The notes under the pieces: generated by a model | Told to the model about the DNA's origin: nothing | Database searches by the model: none | What the model saw: only the letters and a program-made list of their open reading frames with translations | In this document: one piece after another, positions 1-64,000 of the stretch | How positions within the stretch are numbered: the first letter of the stretch is position 1 | Layout: each line of letters opens with the position of its first letter | NCBI GenBank assembly: GCA_054601695.1 | Contig: BAAHQB010000297.1 | Location: 62,001-126,000, forward strand | Reading direction: 5' to 3' | Length of the DNA stretch: 64,000 nt | From: Amorphochlora amoebiformis | Taxonomy: Eukaryota; Cercozoa; Chlorarachniophyceae | Position numbers and translations under genes: made by a program

Positions 1-220
1 CTAGGTGACATCACATCCCTAGACACGTGTCCCACCGATCTGTTATCCCAGGTAGCTTAAGGCGGGAGTCTGCCTTTCGCAGGCCAAGGTAAAGACTAGA
101 GAGGTGAATAATCACGGGGGGGGGGGGAGAGTTTAAAGTGCATATTAAAGGGGGGGGGGGAGGAGGGTTGTGAGAGATATTCGTCAATGACGGTTGCGTG
201 GATTGGCAGCCTCGGGGAAA
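1..220. other. Upstream region of the coiled-coil gene with two poly-G tracts
   Basis: No exon is recognised here. The region has ordinary base composition and two G runs (about 115-127 and 150-160). It ends just before the first ATG of the coiled-coil gene, so it probably holds that gene's promoter and 5' leader. No TATA box or other defined promoter element can be supported. Confidence 0.4.
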
Positions 221-8833
<8,613 letters not shown>

Positions 8834-9782
8834 CAAAAACCAGCTAGCATACCGTAATATTACTACAACTCAAGCTTAGAGCTAAGGAGAACTTGTAATG
8901 TGTTTAATCGTCGAGGGCACTTGGAAAAAAAAGGCCATAGGTACCTAACGTTGTCGCGTTTCCTTTGAATTCAATAGTGAATCATCAATACGGGAAGCTA
9001 GATCTGGTAGATTAACTCCAGTAACTGGCGAATGTAACTGTTCTGTGTACCTGTGTCGTAAATTATACACCGCATTATATTAGACACTAGAGACAACGTA
9101 TACTCTAGATTAACTCCTAGAACTCCAGCAACTGGTGAATGTAATTGATGTGTATCTGTATCTGTGACGTAAATTCTAGAATTATACACTGAATTAAATT
9201 AGAGAAAACAACGTGCTCTAGAGGCAACTTGAGTGTAATTGTTCCTGTGCCGTAAATTATACACATTAGACACTCTAAACGAAATTCACTGAATATATTC
9301 AGCGGATACGGCGTACCGTGTGATATCGTGTTATACAAACAATTCTAGCAATTCTAGAATTATTCATAAGTCACTAGAGTATACACTAGGTCTAGTAGGT
9401 CCAGTACGTACTACTGACTAGTTCAGTACTTTAACTAGTTTAACTCAAATATATATACATATATATATATATTATATACGGGACATGTATATATATACAT
9501 ATGTATATATATATATATATATAATATATCTAGATATATATAATTACACAGATAATATCTGTGTGCTAGTCGGTATCAGAACTTGAGACAATATTAGACA
9601 TTACATATCATGCGGAAAACAACATTACAATATAGTCGTATACTATAGTATATATAAAAATATATACAAGCAATTATCTAGATTATAATATCTCCAGTAT
9701 CTACGAAGCCACGATATCAAAGGCAAAATCTTACTATAGTATATATAAAAATATATACAAGCAATTATAATATCTCCAGTAT
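8834..9782. other. Intergenic region between two convergent genes, with imperfect repeats
   Basis: This lies between the stop of the coiled-coil gene and the stop of the minus-strand Maf gene. From about 8995 to 9290 there are three diverged repeats of about 115 bp sharing AACTGGTGAATGTAA and CGTAAATTATACAC. From about 9635 to 9782 the sequence duplicates the Maf gene's 3' end: the segment containing CCACGATATCAAAGGC occurs twice. No gene is seen. Confidence 0.6.
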
Positions 9783-17995
<8,213 letters not shown>

Positions 17996-18246
17996 GTTCG
18001 AGTAGAGCCCCAACCTCGCGAATGGCGCGGGAATGACCCACCTGGCCCATATTTCCACCTCCAACGGCCATAATTCAAAGTATTTCCCGAGGGCCTTGCT
18101 CGAACAGTGCAGAACGTTCTTATATCTCTCGAATGGCGCAAAATTGGAGTCTCTAAAGCTGTTATGAGGGCCGCAGGCCAGATCGACGCGATCAATCGGC
18201 GGGTCGCCATTCCGCGGAACCCAAGACACGTTGATATCCTACTGAT
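17996..18246 (-). CDS. Possible coding region upstream of the Maf start
   Basis: The minus-strand frame that leads into the tentative first Maf exon stays open up to about 18246, where a GTAG acceptor-like site precedes DINVSWVPRNGDPP. It has ordinary amino-acid use (for example KYFELWPLEVEIWARW) but no ATG. It could be an N-terminal extension, a separate exon or a chance frame. In a second frame, an ATG near 18216 opens about 70 codons. I recognise neither. Confidence 0.3.
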
Positions 18247-18369
18247 ATACAAGATATCAAAAGAACTTTATTTTCACGATATCTACGATAAGATATATAT
18301 GATATCCATAACAGATATCCCTACTCGGATTTGCGCGGGATGTCACTCTACGTGACTCTCAGTGGGTTA

Positions 18370-18405
18370 ATGGGCACCTTGGAGTATGGATCACGGGTCG
18401 CCAAG
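18370..18405 (+). other. Candidate first exon of the transporter gene
   Basis: A short ATG frame, MGTLEYGSRVAK, ends exactly at an AAG/GTATAC donor. It lies upstream of the first recognised transporter exon, but its phase (0) does not match that exon (which needs two bases), so at least one further exon would be required. Tentative. Confidence 0.25.
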
Positions 18406-18439
18406 GTATACGCTCGTTAGGTTAGGCTTTCGGAATTAG

Positions 18440-18870
18440 GCGTATATATTTGGAAAAAAAGATAAATATGCACATATTTGGCAAGAGAGAGGGGGAAAAG
18501 AGGGGGGGGGGAGAGAGAGAGAGAAAGGAAGAGAAAAAAAAAACGCGGCAGGGAGAGAGGAGAGAGAAAAGAAAGCGAGCGAGAGCGAGAGAGGGAAAAG
18601 AGAGCGAAGAAGGAGAGCGAAAATAAGAGGAAGAAGGTGAAGGAGATAATTAGAGAGGAAGGGGGGGGGGGGAGAGAGATTTTAAAGAGAGAGAGAGAGA
18701 GTATGCGCGAGAGAGAGGGTGAGCGGACGAAGGAAAGACCAAGAGAGAAAACAGAGAGATAGGAGGGAAAAAAAAGCGGGGGAGATATTAAGGGGAGAGA
18801 AGAAAGAGTTAGAGAGGGAGAGAGAAGGAAAGAGGGAGAGAGAGGAGAGAGAAGATGGAGATCCCATCTG
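18440..18870. repeat. GA-rich polypurine tract upstream of the transporter exons
   Basis: About 400 bp of purine-rich sequence (GAGAGAGAGG, GGGGGGGGGG near 18662). A Glu/Arg/Lys-rich open frame crosses it but reflects base composition. The remainder up to 19206 is (TA)n. Confidence 0.85.
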
Positions 18871-18898
18871 TGAATCTAGATATAGATGTTATTATATG

Positions 18899-18941
<43 letters not shown>

Positions 18942-19055
18942 GTAAGTATATATAGTAAATTTATATAAAATCTTCATATATATATATATATATATGTAAT
19001 ATATATTATATATATATATATATATAAATGTAATACACACACACATATATATATA

Positions 19056-19106
<51 letters not shown>

Positions 19107-19206
19107 GTACATAATATATATATATATATAATATAATAATATATATATATATATGATACAAAAATATGTATTTACAAATATATATATAAAATTTATATAT
19201 ACATAG

Positions 19207-31089
<11,883 letters not shown>

Positions 31090-31715
31090 CAACTCTGAGG
31101 CCCATAAGGTCCTCTCAGAGCAGATGGATCGCTATCACAACTGTTAAGGTTTAATTGGCCATAAGATACTATGATCATGCAGTCTCAAGATACCTCTAGA
31201 CCTGGGCCGATACATGCCAATGAATTGCACTAGCTGTGTTATAATCATGCGATACTTTTAAATGTAGCACCTCATTGTGTCTTGTACACGTGTGCCACGA
31301 GCTATATATAGAAATTCCACAACAGCAGCCTGGAATCGTCCTTATTCTAGTCATGACACTATCATGCAGTCAGATATCTCTAAGAGATATCTAAGAGATA
31401 TGTAGTAAACATGCCGGAATTTAATTGTATTTCCAGTAATGTCTGGCTTGCATGAACTTGGCAACGCGAAATCACGACTACTACTAGTACTAGACGATGA
31501 TCATGGCTGACGTATGCACATAGACGCACATGCATGAGCCCGACGCCTATGACGGTGACTCGCGACACACCCACTCACTCCGCCCCCCGGCAGAAGACAT
31601 GTAACCACCTTTTTGGGGGTGTAGGTCACTTGGTGTAGAAGAAAGCCAATTATGCCCTAGATACTGGGTTAGCGCCCGAAGTTTTCTAGTTATTTTTTTT
31701 GTTTTTTTTGGGCGA
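31090..31715. other. Intergenic region between convergent genes
   Basis: Unique, GC-normal sequence between the transporter stop and the stop of the minus-strand membrane-protein gene. It probably holds both 3' UTRs. It contains AGATATCTAAGAGATAT repeats near 31375. I see no supported ORF, RNA gene or repeat element. Confidence 0.5.
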
Positions 31716-35289
<3,574 letters not shown>

Positions 35290-35826
35290 CTAAAATGCAG
35301 ATATTTTCCTTTATTCACTGCCTTTTTGGAAAATTTTTGCTTTCGCATTTTGTTACGTACAGAGATAATGGAGTGGAAAAATGAGAATTAGATAAGGCAA
35401 GAGTAGGGGGGGGGGGGGGGGGGGAAGCAACCCAAGAGCAACAGGGCCATTGGTCTAGCTCGAAATGTTCCGTTGGCTTGCCACACACGGAGGCAGCACC
35501 GGAGAGTTTTGTGTCACCCTTGGTGACGATACAGTCAGATTCGCGAATTTCTTGAGTCACTTGAAGTGACATTCAAGTCAGAAACGGAGAATTCGACGAT
35601 GTCACCCTGAGTGACATAAGAGACCGAGTGAGAAAGTTCTCTTGGTTTTCATTTGTTCTCTTTCTCTTAGATCCGGAAACTTTTGGCTAATGACCGGACC
35701 TTTCTTAATTTCTCGGCGAATTTGTGGAATTTTGTAAGGTAAAATAACCAAAAACCCGAAAACACCCACGGTGACTTTCTCTTGTGGCCCGCTGTGCAAG
35801 CCCCCACATCTTCTCAAACCAAGTCC
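35290..35826. other. Region between divergent genes, with a poly-G tract
   Basis: It separates the minus-strand membrane-protein gene from the zinc-finger gene and probably holds both promoters. A run of about 18 Gs lies at 35407-35424. A minus-strand ATG frame of 85 codons (35572-35315, starting MSLQVTQEIRESD) could supply the missing first exon of the membrane-protein gene. A CTCTCCG/GTGCTG donor in it would give the needed phase, but this is not firm. Confidence 0.4.
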
Positions 35827-36987
35827 ATGCCTTCTCTCCTCTCCCACCGCAGACCCCCCATGGTCGATCAACGGCCGCAACTGGTTCTCTCTGACGACTC
35901 CCATCCTTCTTTGATCCTGGAAAGACCTCCCTGCAAGTTCTGCTCGAAACATATTCCCGCGCTCCAAGCAGTTTTCATGTATAACGATTCTGCCTTCTGC
36001 TCAAACGTATGCCGCCTTTCAGCCTTCAAGGCTGACCGTGAGGAACGCAAGCTGAAGAACGCCCGCGAATCAGAAAAAGTAGCGACCAGCTGCTCGATGA
36101 ACAAGAGGCGTGCCAGTACAACGTCTGGAATTGCGCTGACGAAGGCTCTCATCACTACCTGCGGCCTGGCGACCTGCGGCAGGAAGCTCAAGCACCCCGC
36201 ATTTGCCCCTAGCAAACTCGACCGCCACGTTATGCTGTGTGAACCTGGATATGTTCGAGGCCGTATCGTCGACACCAATGGCTCCAAAGGAATGACTAAG
36301 ATGGGATATCGAACGGTGAGGTCTTCGTTTTTTTTCGTCTGGTGTGTGCGTGGGTTTTTTTCTGGAATCTTGTCTGAACAGCACTTATTCTATGACTTTG
36401 GTACTAGGTTATGGTTCAACTGCGGAACCCTGCTCATCCAGAGTGGATTGGAAGCGTCACCGCGTGCAATATCAAGTGAGTGGACCAAACAAACCTCCAC
36501 ATCTGTCAATATCAGCTCGAGACCACTTCTAGTTCTCGCTCGAGTCAGCTCTGGATAAAACTGTTCACATATCTAATCTTCTAAACCTCTTCAGGTGGTT
36601 CTCGCAAGGAGTGTGGCACACTCAGCTTGTTGTGGGGTGTTGTCGAGACATGTGGAAATTCGAGGCTCTGCTCCTTGACTCAAGGATTCCCGAAACTACC
36701 ACAATTCTCATTGGGTAATATACGTACAAGTAATTAATGTTAATGCATGGGTGTTATTTCTGAAAATTCCATTTAGTAATTTGTATTAACTCTACATGTA
36801 TTTCACAGTGACGTCGTGCGAATGCGTGACGTACAAAAGTTTCCGACTCCTGGACAACTTAACGTTCAGATTCAAAAGGTACATTCTTATAAAATTTGTT
36901 CATACAATACTGTTTTCATTGTGGAATATGTAGTACGTGCATTGCATATATATATATATATATTATATATATATATATATAAATACA

Positions 36988-37020
<33 letters not shown>

Positions 37021-37247
37021 GTCTATATACATAAGTTTTTGAAGAACCAACATTTACAAACCTTACATGTACACCATTCCTCACATCCATCTATGTATCC
37101 CAGGATATCCTCTGGACAAAGTCAATACTCGGCGGTGTCCAAAAGAAGGCCCCCACCTTCTCCTACATGAGCATATCAGACATGGATTCGAAGAAAAAAC
37201 TAGAAAAAGCCAACCTACAGACATGCAACGCCTGCACCATCTGTTAA
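35827..37247 (+). CDS. FCS-like (FLZ-type) zinc-finger protein, five exons, 296 aa
   Basis: Exons: 35827-36315, 36408-36475, 36595-36714, 36809-36878, 37104-37247. GT-AG junctions and phases agree from ATG to TAA, and the summed length is 297 codons. Residues about 37-65 read CKFCSKHIPALQAVF then MYNDSAFCSNVCR: Cys-x2-Cys, 18 residues, then FCSNVCR. This is the FCS-like zinc-finger pattern of plant FLZ proteins, which act as protein-interaction adaptors, notably with SnRK1 kinase. A second Cys/His-rich segment follows (TTCGLATCGRKLKH, then LDRHVMLC). The C-terminal 130 residues (for example WFSQGVWHTQLVVG, SRIPETTTILIGDVV) look like a folded domain I do not recognise. The protein ends CTIC, a CaaX-like tail. 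Introns are short and ordinary, except the last, which has a TA run. An internal ATG at 35860 is an alternative start. Confidence 0.78.
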
Positions 37248-39822
<2,575 letters not shown>

Positions 39823-40524
39823 ATGATTAAGATGAAGCTAGCCCTGGACACCCCTAAAATCCAGCGAAAATCGAATTCTGAAGCCCAGGTTGTCGGTAAA
39901 GTCACCGGTCAAAACCAGCTCTTCGCACAGATCCGGAAGACGACCCACAGATCTCAAGGCGATAGTCTGACCAAATCCAACCGAGGATGCTATTCAAGCC
40001 GCTCACGGAGGCGATCGCTGGACTCTGGACGGGCAACTAGACGTTCGCTTGCCGGAGAGCTCACGTTACGAGACCAAAAGTCTTCGTCCCCAGAGCAAGT
40101 TCCGATCCGCCACTCTAGCCGGTCTTCCTCGACCGGAATAGTCGATAGAATAAAGTCTAAGCGCACTCTGCGGCTCGAAATCGACCGCCAGATTGACCTT
40201 TCCACCGGCGTAGCCAACATTGTCGTACGGCTACCTGCAGATCTGACGGAAGGCTCCCTCACCATCACCCTAATTGCCTGGAGCTCCCCACGGCGTCGAA
40301 TTCGCGTCGAAGGTGCATGCTCCGACTCCTATTTCATGCACGATATTCCTGTCTCGATGGACTTCGAGCTAGAGCGCCCTACCGCGAGCGGGTCCAAAGA
40401 TAAGCTGCACATTAAGTTGCTACCGACAACGCGAGCTCGAAAGTTGGGCGGGCTGCTTGGCTCTGTTTATGGGAAAAGCTTGCATACAATGGACCCGAGG
40501 TTGGAGTGGCTAAATCGGATGTGA
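39823..40524 (+). CDS. Intronless gene, possible alpha-crystallin/Hsp20-type domain, 233 aa
   Basis: A single ATG-to-TGA frame in GC-normal DNA. Residues 1-115 are basic and Ser/Arg-rich (SRSRRRSLDSG, RHSSRSSSTG) and probably disordered. Residues about 118-205 look like a beta sandwich: VANIVVRLPADLTEGSLTI, then RRRIRVEG, then YFMHDIPVSMDFELE and DKLHIKLLP. The spacing resembles the alpha-crystallin domain of small heat-shock proteins, with an LP turn after the first strand, V-E-G in the middle and a final L-x-I-K-L-x-P strand. The invariant A-x-x-x-n-G-V-L motif is replaced by DKLHIKL, so this is a distant or only structural match. The second ATG (third residue pair, MKL) could be the true start. 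Being intronless, it stands out from its neighbours. Confidence 0.55.
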   Translation: MIKMKLALDTPKIQRKSNSEAQVVGKVTGQNQLFAQIRKTTHRSQGDSLTKSNRGCYSSRSRRRSLDSGRATRRSLAGELTLRDQKSSSPEQVPIRHSSRSSSTGIVDRIKSKRTLRLEIDRQIDLSTGVANIVVRLPADLTEGSLTITLIAWSSPRRRIRVEGACSDSYFMHDIPVSMDFELERPTASGSKDKLHIKLLPTTRARKLGGLLGSVYGKSLHTMDPRLEWLNRM

Positions 40525-41011
40525 GGCGTGAGTGCGAAGTGCGAATCGGTCCAATATTATTGATAATTAATTTTAATGGTGGGACGGAAGCCTGGCTTGG
40601 AGATTATAGGATTCCAGCTGTATAGAGGTCTCAACTTGGGCTGTCTCCGACGATGGACGGCACTATGACCGAACAAACTGTCAGTGTTTAATGTTCATGC
40701 AATGATTTTAATTTATTACAGTTGTAATTCTAGTTATAAATCTATGAATTCTTAATTATTTCTAAACTATATGCCCCAATTTAAAATCAGATAATCAGAT
40801 TCTACTACCAGACTAGTCTAACCATCATTACACAACAGATATAATATATCTAGACAATGCAAAAAATTATAAAAATATATACAATTCTAGAATCTGGAGA
40901 ATATATCCATATGGGTATCTAGGGTCTACTAGTCTAGACTAGTAGAGGGTATATACGAAAAATATACACATCTTGTATATACACTATATATATAATATAT
41001 ATATATAAAAT

Positions 41012-41071
<60 letters not shown>

Positions 41072-41202
41072 CATATACACACACACATATATATATATAC
41101 ATATATCTAGACACTTTGTAATATACAGAACCAGTGATCCTACGACGATCTTGAAGTAGTTGGTCACTCGATGATTCTGCGGAACTTGAAAAGGAGTCGA
41201 TT
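40525..41202. other. Intergenic region before the foldback structure
   Basis: AT-rich unique sequence with short palindromes such as CTACTAGTCTAGACTAGTAG near 40927 and a (TA)n run at 41015-41065. No gene is supported. A minus-strand frame crossing into the foldback arm is noted but has no start or stop context. Confidence 0.45.
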
Positions 41203-41618
41203 GAATCCGATGTCGAATGGAATGGAATGTGACTGGCACGCACGCCACAGAATGGCAAATAATAATGCGCGTGGTGTGCTGCCGAATAACTATCTATAGC
41301 TACCGAATAATTATCTCCCTAATACTATTAGCGTCTTGTGCGAGTGCCTGACTCCGACAACAGATTCGTGTCCTGGACCCCAGTCGGATGTCTGCTCCTT
41401 CCTTTGCAACATTGTGCCGTCTCACGCGTGCTTGTGCAGCTCCGGATGATCAGTCCCAGTGCCTGCACTTCGCGGAGGCTCCGCATATCGCCTATCGGCC
41501 CGATCGCTTAGCTTGGGATGTGTGAGCTGTGCCTGAGCTTGTAACTTATGTATACCGTCATTGCCAGTGATTGACCCATTGTCGACAAGACGTTTATGTT
41601 ACAAGCACATACTTATTA

Positions 41619-41658
<40 letters not shown>

Positions 41659-41748
41659 GTATACTATGATATGAATGCATATGTACGGTATGTATATGTA
41701 TGTGCATGCACAATTGATATATATATATATAATATATATATATATATG

Positions 41749-41785
<37 letters not shown>

Positions 41786-42008
41786 CATACACTGTCTACA
41801 TACATATATACTATTTATGCATTCATGTCGGCTATTTATGCATTCATGTCGGCGCTCACCATACTTGGATTTACTTTTACAACGCACCCCCTTCGACGTA
41901 CAGCGTCGAACAACAGAGCGCAAGTAACATCGTTGTAAAAGTAAATCCAAGTATGGTGAGCGCCGACATGAATGCATAAATAGTATATATGTATGTAGAC
42001 AGTGTATG

Positions 42009-42081
<73 letters not shown>

Positions 42082-42137
42082 ATTGTGCATGCACATACAT
42101 ATACATACCGTACATATGCATTCATATCATAGCATAC

Positions 42138-42187
<50 letters not shown>

Positions 42188-42776
42188 TAATAAGTATGTG
42201 CTTGTAACATAAACGTCTTGTCGACAATGGGTCAATCACTGGCAATGACGGTATACATAAGTTACAAGCTCAGGCACAGCTCACACATCCCAAGCTAAGC
42301 GATCAGGCCGATAGGCGATATACGGAGCCTCCGCGAAGTGCAGGCACTGGGACTGATCATCCGGAGCTCACAAGCACGCGTGAGACGGCACAATGTTGCA
42401 AAGGAAGGAGCAGACATCCGACTGGGGTCCAGGATACGAATCTGTTGTCTGACAGCACATAGGGGTACCACCAAAAAATATCGGTCCAACAGTCGCTCTT
42501 TTTACTGCAGTGCACCATGGCACCACAACCCGTGTTTACAGGGGTATATGGGTTGAATTTAACCGATTTCACCTTAATTACCCCCATGCATTGGTCTTGA
42601 AACCCCCCACAGGATCTTCCACAAGAGTCAGGCACTCGCACAAGACGCTAATAGTATTAGGGAGATAATTATTCGGTAGCTATAGATAGTTATTCGGCAG
42701 CACACCACGCGCATTATTATTTGCCATTCTGTGGCGTGCGTGCCAGTCACGTTCCATTCCATTCGACATCGGATTC
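41203..42776. repeat. Long imperfect palindrome (foldback)
   Basis: Left arm 41203-41884 and right arm 41931-42776 are inverted repeats with high identity, around a 46-bp centre (41885-41930). The centre itself contains the small hairpin TTCGACG...CGTCGAA. Matching landmarks are CATACTTGGATTTACTTTTA near the centre, GTCGACAAGACGTTTATG further out and GGCACGCACGCCACAG at the outer ends. The right arm has about 180 bp (about 42443-42622) absent from the left arm. The (TA)n runs in the arms differ in length. The arms encode Cys-rich frames on one strand. Confidence 0.9.
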
Positions 42777-43610
42777 GTGTCCTTACTTATAACGGCAAAA
42801 AAGATAAAAAAACTGAATAGGGTTACAAGGAAACTTATTTTGTTGAAGGTTTTAGCACTTGCAGCTTGCTGCAGGTGCTATTCTAGCCAGGGATTCACCC
42901 ATGGTGACCATCTGTTGTCAAATTCAGGATGTAAGTATTTGGGATTAGACATCACCTTTGAGAGTTGTTGTGACGTCAGAGGATGTCAATGGATGTCTAT
43001 AAGATTTGATAGTTACCTAGACATAGTCTGCACAGGTTTTGGGACAAATGGCCCCAATATTCCTGGAGCAAAGTATTTCAGATTGACTTATTATAGCAAC
43101 GGTAGTGGGACAAGGCTGCAGTCTAGCAGGGATCAATTATTTTTAGCAGACTGCAATATCTCAACTTATCAGCCAACCACATCAAACCCACTAGCGCCCA
43201 CCGTTAACACTGTCTCTGCACCAACTTATTGCCCAGTAGTTGCTGCTTCGACAAACTCCCCAACTGTTCAGAATGATCCAGGGAAATCTAAGGACAACAA
43301 TATGACAATTGTTTTAACATCCACTGTAGTGGTATCAGGCGCAATAATTGTTTCTATTGTCATCTTGCTCCTAAGATTTAGGACTTTGAGGAAGAGGGCC
43401 TCCAATGCAGAAGTACAAATAACAAGTCTTTGAAAGGAAATATATTCTCTACAATGATCTATTTTATTTTATCGACTGTTGCTTGACTGCAAAGGAAGGA
43501 TGGTCGGTTAATTGTGAGCTGTGCCTGAGCTTGTAACTTATGTATACCGTCATTGCCAGTGATTGACCCATTGTCGACAAGACGTTTATGTTACAAGCAC
43601 ATACTTATTA

Positions 43611-43650
<40 letters not shown>

Positions 43651-43706
43651 GTATGCTATGATATGAATGCATATGTACGGTATGTATATGTATTTGCATG
43701 CACAAT

Positions 43707-43785
<79 letters not shown>

Positions 43786-43863
43786 CATACACTGTCTACA
43801 TACATATATACTATTTATGCATTCATGTCGGCGCTCACCATACTTGGATTTACTTTTACAACG
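41931..43863. mobile_element. Possible transposon-like unit: about 350-bp inverted ends flanking an ORF
   Basis: The inner part of the right foldback arm (41931-42285) occurs again in inverted orientation at 43513-43863. Both outer ends stop at the same sequence, CGTTGTAAAAGTAAATCCAA on the left and its complement on the right, and bracket the open frame 42777-43433. This is the layout of a terminal-inverted-repeat element. No target-site duplication is visible, and the enclosed frame is not a transposase, so it may be non-autonomous or simply a rearrangement product. Confidence 0.5.
42777..43433 (+). CDS. Secreted/type I membrane protein, start unresolved, at least 218 codons
   Basis: The frame is open from about 42690 to TGA 43433. 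There is no in-frame ATG before 42993, so an upstream exon, a non-AUG start or truncation must be assumed. The given start is a GTG. The translation has a basic then hydrophobic N-terminal stretch like a signal peptide (KLILLKVLALAACCRC). A Cys-rich ectodomain follows, with CCDVRGCQWMS and a Tyr/Gly-rich segment, then a Thr/Pro/Ser linker, a strong transmembrane helix (STVVVSGAIIVSIVILLLR) and a short basic tail. This is a typical single-pass cell-surface layout. I do not recognise the family. The frame begins where the outer foldback arm ends, so the first exon may have been displaced or captured by the rearrangement. Confidence 0.5.
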   Translation: MSLLITAKKIKKLNRVTRKLILLKVLALAACCRCYSSQGFTHGDHLLSNSGCKYLGLDITFESCCDVRGCQWMSIRFDSYLDIVCTGFGTNGPNIPGAKYFRLTYYSNGSGTRLQSSRDQLFLADCNISTYQPTTSNPLAPTVNTVSAPTYCPVVAASTNSPTVQNDPGKSKDNNMTIVLTSTVVVSGAIIVSIVILLLRFRTLRKRASNAEVQITSL

Positions 43864-44047
43864 AGACACATCCAGTATTCAATGATTATATATATATATA
43901 TAGCTAGCTATAGATTTTTCAGATTATGAAATACAAACCTTCTGCAATATATATCTAGGCAATTGGTTACTCATGCAACACTCAATTAACAGGATCATTG
44001 ACAACTAAATTACACGTCGATCGTCTTTTTCCAGTAGATCGTCGGCC

Positions 44048-46333
<2,286 letters not shown>

Positions 46334-46578
46334 CTATCCGGTGGAGAAACTAAGATACATGAAATATCATACTCAGGCTATCAGATGCACTTTAAGCAAT
46401 CCCGATTGGAACCCAAATCACACCCTTTTGGCGTTCTTTCGGTCATCTAGCCCATTGAGCGGCATTGGGTGACCCCAGAGTCTCTGAGAAGTCTCCGGAT
46501 GTTGATCGAGTGTAGTACCCGAATTTTTTCCCAATATCCCGGTACTACCCGGGACATCCCCCGGACATTCTTTTTGCG
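46334..46578. promoter_or_regulatory. Short interval between divergent COMMD and RRN7-like genes
   Basis: Only about 245 bp separate the first recognised COMMD exon (minus strand) from the ATG of the RRN7-like gene (plus strand). The missing COMMD start exon must also lie here, so the two genes probably share a bidirectional promoter. The palindromic GGTACTACCCGGGACATCCC lies about 30 bp upstream of the + strand ATG. No TATA box is seen. Confidence 0.45.

Positions 46579-64000
<17,422 letters not shown>

Noticed and set aside
31380-31574. Minus-strand 64-codon frame between convergent genes
   Set aside because: It is short, has a non-ATG-type context, no splice support and no recognisable motif.
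42357-42641. Independent minus-strand Cys-rich gene in the right foldback arm
   Set aside because: The frame has no supported start (GTG-type) and ends inside the arm. The left arm lacks 60 codons of it. It is kept only as an observation.

Overview
This is a piece of a nuclear genome from an intron-rich eukaryote. The genes are broken into short exons by GT-AG introns, and the introns are filled with (TA)n microsatellite, some with TTAGGG/CCCTAA telomere-type repeat. The track of Tyr/Ile-rich open frames is translated (TA)n and is not coding. Once the short non-TA islands are read as exons and joined so that splice sites and codon phase agree, eight or nine protein genes appear. The taxon is not certain. 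An FCS-like zinc finger and a GONST/VRG4-type GDP-sugar transporter would suit an alga or plant-related protist, but this is inference.

Layout. 221-8833 (+): a 12-exon coiled-coil protein gene. 17995-9783 (-): an 11-exon Maf/ASMTL-type nucleotide pyrophosphatase. 19207-31089 (+): a nucleotide-sugar (GDP-mannose type) transporter in at least 17 exons. 35289-31716 (-): an unrecognised small membrane protein in six exons. 35827-37247 (+): a compact five-exon gene with an FCS-type zinc finger. 39823-40524 (+): an intronless gene with a possible alpha-crystallin-type domain. 41203-43863: a large foldback/inverted-repeat structure carrying a signal-peptide/transmembrane open frame. 46333-44048 (-): a COMM-domain (COMMD8-like) gene with a 25-nt exon. 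46579 to at least 62514 (+): a 16-kb, at least 20-exon RRN7/TAF1B-like RNA polymerase I factor, divergent from the COMMD gene across about 245 bp.

The most unusual property is a consistent pattern of partial exon duplication inside the TA introns. Copies lying upstream of an intact exon carry its acceptor and 5' part. Copies lying downstream carry its 3' part and donor. Each partial copy therefore has only one splice site. The extreme case is 53.70-55.60 kb, where the 3' end and donor of one exon occur about 22 times, and several stretches of the array stay in frame. Telomere-type repeats fill introns of the transporter and RRN7-like genes. A block of pure T/C/G/A homopolymers at 56.27-56.82 kb looks like an assembly artefact. 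The genes are mostly housekeeping functions (transcription, Golgi transport, nucleotide sanitation, COMMD trafficking) and do not form a pathway together.
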